The translations under genes and the position numbers were made by a program. Source: Streptomyces sp. NBC_01571 (GTDB lineage: Bacteria > Actinomycetota > Actinomycetes > Streptomycetales > Streptomycetaceae). Taken from it: 64,000 nt of DNA. Below are positions 32,641 to 40,899 of the stretch, piece after piece; within the stretch, counting starts at the first letter, position 1; each line of letters begins with the position of its first letter. The stretch is taken from the NCBI RefSeq assembly GCF_026339875.1, contig NZ_JAPEPZ010000001.1, positions 7,998,001 to 8,062,000 of the forward strand. Direction: 5' to 3'. Under the pieces are notes generated by a model. It had not been told where the DNA came from and did not search any database. It saw nothing but the letters and a program-made list of their open reading frames with translations.

Positions 32641-33663
32641 ATGGACTTCGGACTCGTCCTGCAGACCGACCCCCCGGCCTCCCGCGTCATCGAGCTGATG
32701 AAGCGGGCCGAGGGCAACGGCTTCACGTACGGCTGGACCTTCGACTCCGCCGTGCTGTGGCAGGAACCCTTCGTGATCTACAGTCAGATCCTCGCGAACA
32801 CCGAGAAGTTGACGGTCGGACCGATGGTCACCAACCCGGGAACCCGTACCTGGGAGGTCACCGCCTCCACCTTCGCGACACTCAACGACATGTACGGCAA
32901 CCGCACGGTGTGCGGCATCGGACGGGGCGACTCGGCGATGCGCGTCGCCGGACGCAAGCCGAACACGCTCGCCCGGATCAGCGGCGCGATGAAGGTCATC
33001 CGGGCGCTCGGCCGAGGCGAGGAGGCCGACCTCGGCGGCACGGTCGTCAAGTTCCCCTGGGTCAGGCCCGGTGCCGAACTCCCGGTGTGGATGGCCGCGT
33101 ACGGCCCCAAGGCACTGAAGATGACCGGTGAGGAGGCCGACGGCTTCATCCTCCAGCTCGCCGACCTCTATCTGACGGAGTACATGGTCAAGGCGGTGAA
33201 GACCGCGGCGGCCGAGGCGGGCCGGGACCCGTCCGAGGTCACGATCTGTGTGGCCGCGCCCGCCTACGTCACCGAGGACGACTCACCGGAGGCGATCGCC
33301 CACGCCCGCGAGCAATGCCGCTGGTTCGGCGGCATGGTCGGCAATCACGTCGCCGACCTCGTCTCCAAGTACGGCGAGCACTCCGCCGCGGTGCCCGAGG
33401 AACTCACCGACTACATCAAGGCCCGCGAGGGGTACGACTACTCCCACCACGGACGCAGCGACAACCCCGACACCAGGTTCGTGCCCGACGAGATCGTCGA
33501 CCGGTTCTGTCTGATCGGCACGGCCGAGCAGCACGTCGAGAAGCTGAACGCGCTGCGCGAGCTGGGCGTCGACCAGTTCGCCCTGTACGACATGCACGAC
33601 GCGCAGGAGGCCACCATCGACGCGTACGGGTCGAAGGTCATCCCGGCCGTCAACGGCCGATGA
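32641..33663 (+). CDS. LLM-class flavin/F420-dependent oxidoreductase, TIGR03842 type (340 aa)
   Basis: A luciferase-like TIM-barrel protein (MDFGLVLQTDPPASRVIELM, GPMVTNPGTRTWEVTASTFA, VCGIGRGDSAMRVAG, VWMAAYGPKALKMTGEEADG). This subgroup is expected to use coenzyme F420 and is repeatedly found beside dihydropyrimidinase genes. Its place between dihydropyrimidinase and the permease suggests a redox step on the ring substrate, possibly replacing the missing dihydropyrimidine dehydrogenase (inference). The start follows TAGGAGTGGCGCC. Confidence 0.85.
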   Translation: MDFGLVLQTDPPASRVIELMKRAEGNGFTYGWTFDSAVLWQEPFVIYSQILANTEKLTVGPMVTNPGTRTWEVTASTFATLNDMYGNRTVCGIGRGDSAMRVAGRKPNTLARISGAMKVIRALGRGEEADLGGTVVKFPWVRPGAELPVWMAAYGPKALKMTGEEADGFILQLADLYLTEYMVKAVKTAAAEAGRDPSEVTICVAAPAYVTEDDSPEAIAHAREQCRWFGGMVGNHVADLVSKYGEHSAAVPEELTDYIKAREGYDYSHHGRSDNPDTRFVPDEIVDRFCLIGTAEQHVEKLNALRELGVDQFALYDMHDAQEATIDAYGSKVIPAVNGR

Positions 33664-33741
33664 CCAGCTGAAGGACGGTCGGACAAGGGGTCGTCGAGGC
33701 ACCGCGCCGCTCGCCCGCCGACCCCGCCGCTCCCAGTACCT

Positions 33742-33767
33742 CCCCTTCCCGCCGTCCCGGGAAGGGG
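33742..33767 (+). terminator. 10-bp hairpin before the NCS1 permease
   Basis: CCCCTTCCCG (33742-33751) and CGGGAAGGGG (33758-33767) are perfect complements with a 6-nt loop in the 186-bp gap after the LLM gene. Confidence 0.5.
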
Positions 33768-33849
33768 ACCAGGGCGCTCTCCCCGCGCACCCCCCCATGA
33801 CGCCACCCGCACGGCCTTTCCCGACACTCCTCACCTGATTGGCCTGCCC

Positions 33850-35376
33850 ATGATCGAGCCCGTCCCCACCGACAGCCCACCGGCCGCCCAGGTCACGCTC
33901 CCCGACGGCCGGGTGGAGATCGCCCCCGACGCTACGGCTCCCACCGGTCCCTACGCCAACGAGGACCTGCTGCCGGTCCCGGTCGCCAGACGGACCTGGA
34001 CCACGTACAACTTCTCGGCGCTCTGGGTCGGCATGGCCCACAACACCGCCTCCTGGACCCTGGCATCCGGTCTGATAGCCGTGGGCATGGACTGGAAACA
34101 GGCCGTGTTCACCATCGCGCTGGCCAACCTGATCGTGCTGGTCCCGATGCTGCTCACCGGGCACGCGGGACCCAAGTACGGCATCCCCTTCCCGGTCTTC
34201 GCCCGCGCCTCCTTCGGGGTCCGCGGCGCCAACCTCCCTGCCGTGGTGCGGGCGTTGGTGGCCTGTGGGTGGTTCGGCATCCAGACCTGGATCGGCGGCG
34301 AGGCGATCTACTTCCTCGCCGGGAAGCTCTTCGGCGACAGCTGGGCGAACGCCTCGCACCTCGGCGGCTACGCCTGGACGATGTGGGTGTCCTTCGCGAT
34401 CTTCTGGGTGCTCCAGGTCGCGATCATCTACCGGGGCATGGAGACGATCCGCCGCTTCGAGAACTGGGCGGCGCCCTTCGTGCTCGTCGGCGCCGGGGTC
34501 ATGCTGTGGTGGATGAGCAGCAAGGCGGGCGGCTTCGGCCCGTTGCTCGACCAGCCCTCCAAGCTCGGCTGGGGCGGCGCCTTCTGGAAACTGTTCTGGC
34601 CGTCGCTCATGGGCATGATCGGCTTCTGGTCCACCCTGTCGCTGAACATCCCCGACTTCACCCGCTACGGCAGGAGCCAGAAGGCGCAGACCTGGGGCCA
34701 GGCGCTCGGCCTGCCCACCACGATGACGCTCTTCGCCTTCCTGTCCGTCATGGTCACCTCGGGATCGCAGGCCGTGTACGGCGAGGCGATCTGGGACCCG
34801 GTCAAGCTGGCGGCCAAGACGGACAACGTCGCCGGCATCGTCTTCGCGCTGGTCACCGTGCTGGTCGCGACCCTGTCCGTGAACATCGCGGCCAACCTGG
34901 TCTCCCCGGCCTTCGACTTCTCCAACATCGCGCCCAGGAGGATCAGTTTCCGGGCCGGCGCCATGACCACCTGCGTCCTCGGTGTGCTGATCTTCCCCTG
35001 GAAGCTGTACTCCGACCCGCAGGGCTACATCTTCACCTGGCTCGGCCTGGTCGGCGGTCTGCTCGGCACGGTCGCCGGCATCCTGATCGCCGACTACTGG
35101 ATCCTGCGCCGCACCCGGCTCGACCTCACCGACCTGTACCGCACCGGCGGACGCTACTGGTACGCCGGCGGCTGGAACTGGCGGGCCGTCGTCGCCTTCG
35201 TCACCGGCGGTGTCCTGGCCGTCGGCGGCGCCGACCTCCACCCGCTGATCGACGGGCGCCCGATCCCGGCGCTGTCGTCGCTCGCCGACTACGGCTGGGC
35301 GGTGGGTCTGGGGACGTCGCTGGTGCTCTACACCGGTCTGATGCTGCTGCGGGGCCGGCCGGAGGCCGCCGCCTGA
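33850..35376 (+). CDS. NCS1-family nucleobase/hydantoin:cation symporter (508 aa)
   Basis: A 12-helix transporter with the NCS1 hallmarks: the TM1 loop LWVGMAHNTASWTLASGLIA, the cation-site region of TM8 and the strongly conserved NIPDFTRYGRSQKAQTWGQA. Members import uracil, allantoin, hydantoins or cytosine. Its position at the end of the cluster makes it the uptake system for the ring substrate degraded by the upstream enzymes (inference). Confidence 0.9.
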   Translation: MIEPVPTDSPPAAQVTLPDGRVEIAPDATAPTGPYANEDLLPVPVARRTWTTYNFSALWVGMAHNTASWTLASGLIAVGMDWKQAVFTIALANLIVLVPMLLTGHAGPKYGIPFPVFARASFGVRGANLPAVVRALVACGWFGIQTWIGGEAIYFLAGKLFGDSWANASHLGGYAWTMWVSFAIFWVLQVAIIYRGMETIRRFENWAAPFVLVGAGVMLWWMSSKAGGFGPLLDQPSKLGWGGAFWKLFWPSLMGMIGFWSTLSLNIPDFTRYGRSQKAQTWGQALGLPTTMTLFAFLSVMVTSGSQAVYGEAIWDPVKLAAKTDNVAGIVFALVTVLVATLSVNIAANLVSPAFDFSNIAPRRISFRAGAMTTCVLGVLIFPWKLYSDPQGYIFTWLGLVGGLLGTVAGILIADYWILRRTRLDLTDLYRTGGRYWYAGGWNWRAVVAFVTGGVLAVGGADLHPLIDGRPIPALSSLADYGWAVGLGTSLVLYTGLMLLRGRPEAAA

Positions 35377-35401
35377 ACCACGGCCGCGCGAGGGAGGACG
35401 G

Positions 35402-36073
35402 TCAGCTCTTCCGGCCGTTCTCCAGCGTGGCCACCACTTCCTTCGCGGCCTTGATGGCGCCCTTGTTGATCTCGTCGGTGCTGGGCGCCTTCTTCGTCTC
35501 GAAGTCGCTTCCGTTGTAGGTGACGGCCACCAGCGCGTTGGACACGCGGGCGATCACCACACCCTCGCGGGTCTGCTGCTTGTCCTCGGTGGTGAGGTTC
35601 ACGACGGAGTAGCCCCCGTCGCCGAGGCCGGGCACCGTGCCCCCGCCGCTCTTCTTCGTCACACGCTCCTGGTAGGACTTCTGCGCCGCCGCGTCCGAGC
35701 TCATGATCTCGTAGGACACGTCGAGCCAGCGGTAGTCGAACCCCTTGAGCGCGTTCCAGGAGCAGGTGCGGCGTACGGACCTGTCGGTCGAGGCGATCTC
35801 CTGGCCGGCCGTCTTGGTGCCCGGGACCAGAGACGTGATCGTCTTGGTCGTGACGCTGGTGCACGGCGCGGGCGCGGCCGTGTACGTCTTCGCGACCGCC
35901 GTCGTCGACGGCTGGGTGGGGCTCTGGGTGTCCTGGGCCGACTTGTGCTCGGCCCCGGTCGGAGTCGTGGGCGACGAGGACGAACCGGACGACATGACCC
36001 AGCCCGTGCAGGCGAGCACGGCGACCGGCAGCAGGCGCGCGGTGAGGGCGAGCGGCAGAGGAAGAGAACGCAC
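35402..36073 (-). CDS. Predicted lipoprotein, DUF3558-like (223 aa)
   Basis: From the GTG at 36073: basic start, hydrophobic core (LPLALTARLLPVAVLAC) with a lipobox VLAC, then a Ser/Thr/Pro-rich linker and a compact beta domain with two cysteines (APCTSVTTK and RRTCSWN). The arrangement resembles DUF3558 lipoproteins of actinobacteria, whose role is unknown. A longer frame opens upstream at 36136, but it would bury the signal peptide. Convergent with the NCS1 gene. Confidence 0.65.
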   Translation of the reverse strand: MRSLPLPLALTARLLPVAVLACTGWVMSSGSSSSPTTPTGAEHKSAQDTQSPTQPSTTAVAKTYTAAPAPCTSVTTKTITSLVPGTKTAGQEIASTDRSVRRTCSWNALKGFDYRWLDVSYEIMSSDAAAQKSYQERVTKKSGGGTVPGLGDGGYSVVNLTTEDKQQTREGVVIARVSNALVAVTYNGSDFETKKAPSTDEINKGAIKAAKEVVATLENGRKS

Positions 36074-36194
36074 GGCGCACTTCTCGTGGGGGACGGTGCG
36101 GAGGAGTCCGCACTGCGGACGGGACGACAGTGTCACATGACTCTCTGTGGGGCGGAAGGGCGAACTCGTTCCGTGCCTGTGCGGTGACTGTGGT

Positions 36195-37028
36195 TCACGG
36201 CCGGACGCCAGGGCTCCACTTCGCCGTCACCCGCCACACCGCCGCCCGCAGTCGCACGCCACGATCCGTCTCATAAGGGCGCAAAGTGTCCTCCAGGATC
36301 TTGCGAGTGGCCATGTCGACCACCCGTCCGGGCGTACGCGAGAGGACGAAGCCGACGGCGTCGGCCGCGTCCCGCCCCCACACCGTCTCCGTGCCGACCG
36401 GCGTCACACTCACCTCATCCCATCCGTCCAGCACCTCGCGGATGTGCGCCGGGTCGGACAGGGAGGCCATCGCGGTCTGCGCCGCTACGGTGTGGCTGTC
36501 CGGCGCGTCGAGGAACTTCGCGAAGAGACTCAGGGCGCGCGACTCCTCCAGATGCGGGCCGGCCGGCTGCGGGCAGACGAACGCGAGGCGCCCTCCCGGT
36601 CGCAACGCCCGTGCCAGGTTCCGGAACGCGGCCGCGTGGTCGGCGAAGAACATCACCCCGCCCCGGCTGATCACCACGTCGTATCCGGCGGCCGGGAAGC
36701 GGTGGGTCTGGGCGTCGCCGAGTTCGTACGCGACGTTGGTGACGCCCTCCGCGGCGGTGGCCGCCCGCGCCCGGTCCAGCAGCGGCGCCGAGATGTCGAC
36801 GCCGACGGCATGCCCGTGCGCGGCCAGCCGGCCCGCGGTCCTGGTCGTCGCCCCGGCCCCGCAGCCGACGTCCAGGACACGGTCGCCCGCGGCGATCGCG
36901 GCACCCTCGAAGAGCGCGTCGTCGAGACCCGACACCAGGGCGTCGTAGCGGGCGTGGTGGGTGGCCCAGTGGCTGCCGAGAGGCCCGTTCCACACCTGCG
37001 CCTGCACGGAGTTGGCGATCCGCGTCAT
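36195..37028 (-). CDS. Class I SAM-dependent methyltransferase (277 aa)
   Basis: The SAM-binding motif I is VLDVGCGAGATT, with the motif-I acidic loop in VGVDISAPLLDRA and motif III in RALRPGGRLAFV. The substrate domain is small, as in type 11/25 methyltransferases. The ATG at 37028 overlaps the stop of the upstream AhpD-like gene (ATGA), so the two are co-translated. The methyl acceptor is unknown. Confidence 0.85.
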   Translation of the reverse strand: MTRIANSVQAQVWNGPLGSHWATHHARYDALVSGLDDALFEGAAIAAGDRVLDVGCGAGATTRTAGRLAAHGHAVGVDISAPLLDRARAATAAEGVTNVAYELGDAQTHRFPAAGYDVVISRGGVMFFADHAAAFRNLARALRPGGRLAFVCPQPAGPHLEESRALSLFAKFLDAPDSHTVAAQTAMASLSDPAHIREVLDGWDEVSVTPVGTETVWGRDAADAVGFVLSRTPGRVVDMATRKILEDTLRPYETDRGVRLRAAVWRVTAKWSPGVRP

Positions 37029-38050
37029 GAGGCCTCCCTCGCCGTGCGCACGGGCAGCGCGCTCTCGATCCGGTCCACGGCGGCGAACGCGCCGTACGCG
37101 ACAAGTCGCACCAGACAGGCGTCGGTCCGGTCGGGGGTGCGCCACGCCGCCACGTCCTCCTCCGTGATCCGGTACGGCGCGAGCGCGGCCAGCAGCGCCA
37201 GGCGAGCCCCGGGGCGGCCACGGCCGGGAATCCCGTCCCACGCGAGCGGCGGATGGGCGCCGTCCCAGGCGCCGAGCGTCTCCCGTACGAGGGTCCGGTC
37301 GGCGGCGTCGAGAAGTCCCCCGCCCTCGCCGGCCGCGGCGCGCAGCGCGGCGTAGGCGGGGCCGACGGTGGTCGCGCCCGCCCAGTCCGGGCCGGGACCC
37401 GCGTGGTCGAGGAGGGGCAGACCGGCACCGTCGAGGAGGGTCAGACCCGCGCCCGGGGCGGGGTGGCGGCGCACCGTCCGGGACAGGGACCGGCCGCCCA
37501 GGCTCCGTACGGCCCGGAACCGCTGGACGTTGCCCGGCAGCAACTGCTCGGTCAGCAGCGCCGACACCACACGGTTGATGAAGTGGAAGGCGAGGGCGGT
37601 GCCGATGTACGCGGGGGCGTGCGCGGCGGGGAAGGGGTACGGAGTCAGCTCCGGTGCCCCGGGGATCCGGGTCGCCCTGCCCCACGCCAGCACCTGCGCC
37701 TGCTGCTCGTCGGCGGGCGTCTCACCACGGGCCACCCTCTCCGCGAGCGCGTGGTCGCCGGTCGCGTGCAGCAGCATCCGGTGCGCGTCCACGCAGAACG
37801 GGCACCGATTGGCCTCCGACACCCCGAGCGCCGCGAGTTCCTTCCCGGTCCTGCCGCCGTCGCCCGCGATCAGCGACTCACGCATCAGCGCCCAGGCGGA
37901 GGCCATGATCCCGGGCGTGGAGGACAGCACGACGAAGGTGGACGCCCGCGTGATGCCGAAGTCCCTGGCGAGCTGGGAGTAGACGGCGCGGACGGGCCCG
38001 ACGGCGGTCGCGGGCTCGGGTGGAGTGGTGTGGCGGTAGGGACTGGACAC
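37025..38050 (-). CDS. AhpD-like / carboxymuconolactone decarboxylase family protein (341 aa)
   Basis: The N-terminal half carries the AhpD redox motif R-C83-P-F-C86-V-D-A-H90, expected to act as a peroxidase or disulfide reductase. The C-terminal half (residues about 150-341) is an extra helical region not found in short AhpD proteins. The GTG at 38050 has GGGAGG upstream. It heads a two-gene operon with the methyltransferase and is divergent from a two-component system that probably regulates it (inference). Confidence 0.78.
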   Translation of the reverse strand: MSSPYRHTTPPEPATAVGPVRAVYSQLARDFGITRASTFVVLSSTPGIMASAWALMRESLIAGDGGRTGKELAALGVSEANRCPFCVDAHRMLLHATGDHALAERVARGETPADEQQAQVLAWGRATRIPGAPELTPYPFPAAHAPAYIGTALAFHFINRVVSALLTEQLLPGNVQRFRAVRSLGGRSLSRTVRRHPAPGAGLTLLDGAGLPLLDHAGPGPDWAGATTVGPAYAALRAAAGEGGGLLDAADRTLVRETLGAWDGAHPPLAWDGIPGRGRPGARLALLAALAPYRITEEDVAAWRTPDRTDACLVRLVAYGAFAAVDRIESALPVRTAREAS

Positions 38051-38265
38051 GGGGTTCGCCTCCCGGTGGGTGAGGTGCGGTGCGCCGACGGCCACCGACA
38101 GGGCAACCCTGGTCCACAGGGGGGTGCGCGGGCGTCGTACGGCCGAAGGCACTCCGGGCTACCCCAGTCGGTCCGGGCGCGGCCCGGCCTACTCCGCCAG
38201 GAGTAGTCCGCGCGCCCTCCACAGGTCTGACGCGACCGGCCGAACAGCCGTCTATCGTGCGGGAC
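38051..38265. promoter_or_regulatory. Divergent promoter region, leaderless -10 for the kinase gene
   Basis: TATCGT (38253-38258) lies 7 nt before the kinase ATG with no Shine-Dalgarno, suggesting a leaderless kinase mRNA. The 215-bp gap must also carry the promoter of the leftward operon; no clear operator repeat was found. Confidence 0.4.
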
Positions 38266-39378
38266 ATGACGCTGGACCGGGCCACGCGCCGACAGCTCGC
38301 CGACACCGCCCTCGCGCTCGTCGTCGGCGCCCTCGTCATGACCGCGGCCGCCTTCGACGACGGCACCGCCCCCGCCGACTACGCCCTCATGGCCCTCGCC
38401 TCCCTGGCCCTCGCGGCCTACCGCCGGGCACCGCGCGAGGTCCTCGCGATCAGTACGGTCACCACGACGGCGTACGTACTGCACGCACACCCCGGGCCCC
38501 TCGCCGCCCTGCCCGTCCTGGGCGCCGTCCACACGGCCGCGCGCGCCGGCCACCGAGGCGTGGCCGCGCTCGCGAGTGCCGTGTTCCTGGCCGGCTTCGT
38601 CGCGACGGGCCCCACCCGGCAGGAGATCGTCGAACGAACCCTCCTGCTGGCGGGCTGGTTCCTGTGCGCCCTGGTGACGGGCCTCGCCGACCGCAACTGG
38701 CAGGCGTATCTGCGCCAGACCGAACAGCGCGCGCTGGAGGCGGAACGCACCCGCGAGGAGGCCGCCCTGCGCCGGGCGGGCGAGGAACGGCTGCGGATCG
38801 CACGTGAGTTGCACGACTCGCTCACCCACAGCATCTCGATCGTCAAACTCCAGGCCGGAGTCGCCGTCCACCTCGCCCGAAAACGCGGCGAGGAGGTACC
38901 GCCCGCGCTGCTCGCCATCCAGGCGGCGGGCGGCGAGGCGATGCGCGAACTGCGCGCCACGCTCGAGGTGTTGCGCACCGACGAGCCGACCGGCACCCCC
39001 GCGCTGCTCGTGGAGCGGGCCCGCGCCGCGGGGCTCGCCGTCGAGCTGTCGGTCAGCGGCGACGAACGACCGCTGACGGCGACGGTGGACCGCACCGCCT
39101 ACCGCATCGTCCAGGAGGCGCTGACCAACGCCGCGCGCCACGCGGGCCCGGCCGAGGTGACCGTCCGGCTCGACTACTCGGCGGCCGAGCTGGCGATCTC
39201 CGTGGACGACGACGGCGGCGCCGACCCGTCCCGCCCGCCCGAGCCCGGTATCGGTCTCACCGGCATGCGGGAACGCGTCACGGCGCTCGGCGGCACCCTG
39301 CGTGCCGCCCCACGCGTCGGGGGCGGCTTCTCCGTCCACGCCCAACTGCCCCTGGGAACACCGGAGGACGTGTCGTGA
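38266..39378 (+). CDS. NarL-type sensor histidine kinase (370 aa)
   Basis: Four to five N-terminal membrane helices (residues about 12-140) are followed by a HisKA_3 domain with phospho-accepting H183 (RIARELHDSLTHSISIVKLQ) and an HATPase domain with the N box (VQEALTNAARHAG) and G box (GIGLTGMRERV). It phosphorylates the downstream regulator, which it overlaps by GTGA. The signal is unknown; the absence of a large extracellular domain suggests intramembrane sensing (inference). Confidence 0.9.
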   Translation: MTLDRATRRQLADTALALVVGALVMTAAAFDDGTAPADYALMALASLALAAYRRAPREVLAISTVTTTAYVLHAHPGPLAALPVLGAVHTAARAGHRGVAALASAVFLAGFVATGPTRQEIVERTLLLAGWFLCALVTGLADRNWQAYLRQTEQRALEAERTREEAALRRAGEERLRIARELHDSLTHSISIVKLQAGVAVHLARKRGEEVPPALLAIQAAGGEAMRELRATLEVLRTDEPTGTPALLVERARAAGLAVELSVSGDERPLTATVDRTAYRIVQEALTNAARHAGPAEVTVRLDYSAAELAISVDDDGGADPSRPPEPGIGLTGMRERVTALGGTLRAAPRVGGGFSVHAQLPLGTPEDVS

Positions 39379-40055
39379 TCAGGGTCGCGCTCGTCGACGA
39401 CCAGGCCCTGATGCGCGCCGGATTCCGCGCCCTGCTGGACGCCGAGGACGACATCGAGGTGGTGGGCGAGGCCGCCGACGGGCAGCAGGGGCTCGCGCTG
39501 GTGCGCGCCCGGCGGCCGGACGTCGCCCTCGTCGACGTGCAGATGCCGGTGATGTCGGGCATCGAGGCGACCCGGCGGATCGCCGCCGACCCGCAACTGT
39601 CCGCCGTACGCGTCCTCATCCTCACCAACTACGGCCTGGACGAGTACGTCTTCGAGGCACTGCGGGCCGGGGCGAGCGGTTTCCTGCTCAAGGACACCGA
39701 GCCCGCCGACCTCCTCCAGGCCATCGAGGTCGTCGCACACGGAGAGGCGCTGCTGTCCCCGTCCGTGACCCGCACGCTGATCGGCGAGTTCGTGTCCCGT
39801 CCCCCGGACCGGGCCACCGCGCCGGGCCTGGAGTGCCTCACCCGCCGCGAACGCGAGGTCACCGCGCTCGCCGCGCGCGGCCTCAGCAACGAGGAGATCG
39901 CCGCGCACATGGTCATCAGCCCGTTCACGGCCAAGACGCACATCAGCCGCGCCATGACCAAGCTGGGCGCCCGCGACCGGGCCCAACTGGTCGTGTTCGC
40001 CTACGAGTCGGGGCTGGTGACGGCCAGAGGCGGCACCCAGTGGGGCGTGCGATGA
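39375..40055 (+). CDS. NarL/LuxR-type response regulator (226 aa)
   Basis: The receiver domain has the acidic pocket (LVDDQ), the phospho-acceptor D54 in ALVDVQMP and the conserved Lys in GFLLKDTEP. The C-terminal LuxR helix-turn-helix is LTRREREVTALAARGLSNEE followed by FTAKTHISRAMTKLG. It is the partner of the kinase at 38266, with translational coupling. Likely targets are the divergent AhpD-like operon and its own promoter (inference). Confidence 0.92.
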   Translation: MIRVALVDDQALMRAGFRALLDAEDDIEVVGEAADGQQGLALVRARRPDVALVDVQMPVMSGIEATRRIAADPQLSAVRVLILTNYGLDEYVFEALRAGASGFLLKDTEPADLLQAIEVVAHGEALLSPSVTRTLIGEFVSRPPDRATAPGLECLTRREREVTALAARGLSNEEIAAHMVISPFTAKTHISRAMTKLGARDRAQLVVFAYESGLVTARGGTQWGVR

Positions 40056-40062
40056 TCGGCGG

Positions 40063-40641
40063 ATGACCGTGCCGTGCCCGGGACCGCCGTGCCCGAGACC
40101 TCTTCGTAGCGCCGTCCTCGCCGGTGCGCTGGCGCTCGCCGTGAGCGGCTGCGGCTTCTTCACCGAGCCGGACCACAGACCCGCGCCCGCCCCCTCGCCC
40201 GCCGTCGCGGTCCCGCCGGCCGTCGACTGCCCGCCCGCCGGAGTACGCGTCGACGCCGGCCGTGTCGACGGGGCCATGGGACTGCGGGCGATGACCCTCA
40301 CCCTCACCAACTGTTCCGAGCGGCCGTACCGGGTGGACGGCTACCCCTCCGTCCGTGTCCTCGACGAGAAGGGCACCCCGCTCACCGGCGTGCGCACCGT
40401 CCGGGGCACCGACAAGGTCCCCATGGCCCCGGAGGACCCCGGGGCCGAGCCGTTCACCCTGGACCCGGGCGAGAGCGCGCAGGCGGCCCTGTACTGGCGG
40501 ATGGCGGCCGAGAACGGTACGTACCTCCGGGTCGTCCCGCAGAAGGGACGCGCCGCGGTGAACGTACGGCCACCGGAGACCCTGGACATCGGACCCGAGA
40601 ACACGCTCGGCACCACGGCGTGGGCGGCGTCGCCGTCCTGA
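40063..40641 (+). CDS. DUF4232 lipoprotein (192 aa)
   Basis: Signal peptide with lipobox A-V-S-G-C30, then a Pro/Ala linker and a beta-sandwich typical of DUF4232 (GAMGLRAMTLTLTNCSERPY, VDGYPSVRVLDEKGTPL, AALYWRMA). Two cysteines (VDCPP, TNCSE) could form a disulfide. Such lipoproteins are abundant in Streptomyces and of unknown function. It lies 7 bp after the response regulator and may be co-transcribed. Confidence 0.82.
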   Translation: MTVPCPGPPCPRPLRSAVLAGALALAVSGCGFFTEPDHRPAPAPSPAVAVPPAVDCPPAGVRVDAGRVDGAMGLRAMTLTLTNCSERPYRVDGYPSVRVLDEKGTPLTGVRTVRGTDKVPMAPEDPGAEPFTLDPGESAQAALYWRMAAENGTYLRVVPQKGRAAVNVRPPETLDIGPENTLGTTAWAASPS

Positions 40642-40737
40642 CAGCTTCCCGTCCGGCAGTTCCAGTTCCTGACAGCTCCTGGTCCGGCCGACTTCCGGTC
40701 CGCCGGCTCCCGGTCCGGCCACGGGACCCTGTTCCCA

Positions 40738-40899
40738 AGGGCTGTCCCGTGATCCCCGGCGGGCGCACGACGACAGCTACGGCACCTCGCCGCGTTGTCG
40801 GATCGCCCGAATACGCCCAGTATGAGGACGACCCTCCGCCTTGCGATGCACCGCATCTGACGCCGCGCGCTGATCCACCGGGGATCACGGGACAGCCCT
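40738..40899. mobile_element. MITE copy 3 (162 bp)
   Basis: Perfect 22-bp terminal inverted repeats (AGGGCTGTCCCGTGATCCCC plus GG). The flanks are CA on the left and TA on the right (40900-40901). It is 97-98% identical to copy 2. The right end supplies the last base of the lplA stop codon. Confidence 0.9.

Noticed and set aside
33283..35241. A 652-residue minus-strand frame opposite the NCS1 permease
   Set aside because: Charged shadow of a well-defined 12-helix transporter; no start context.
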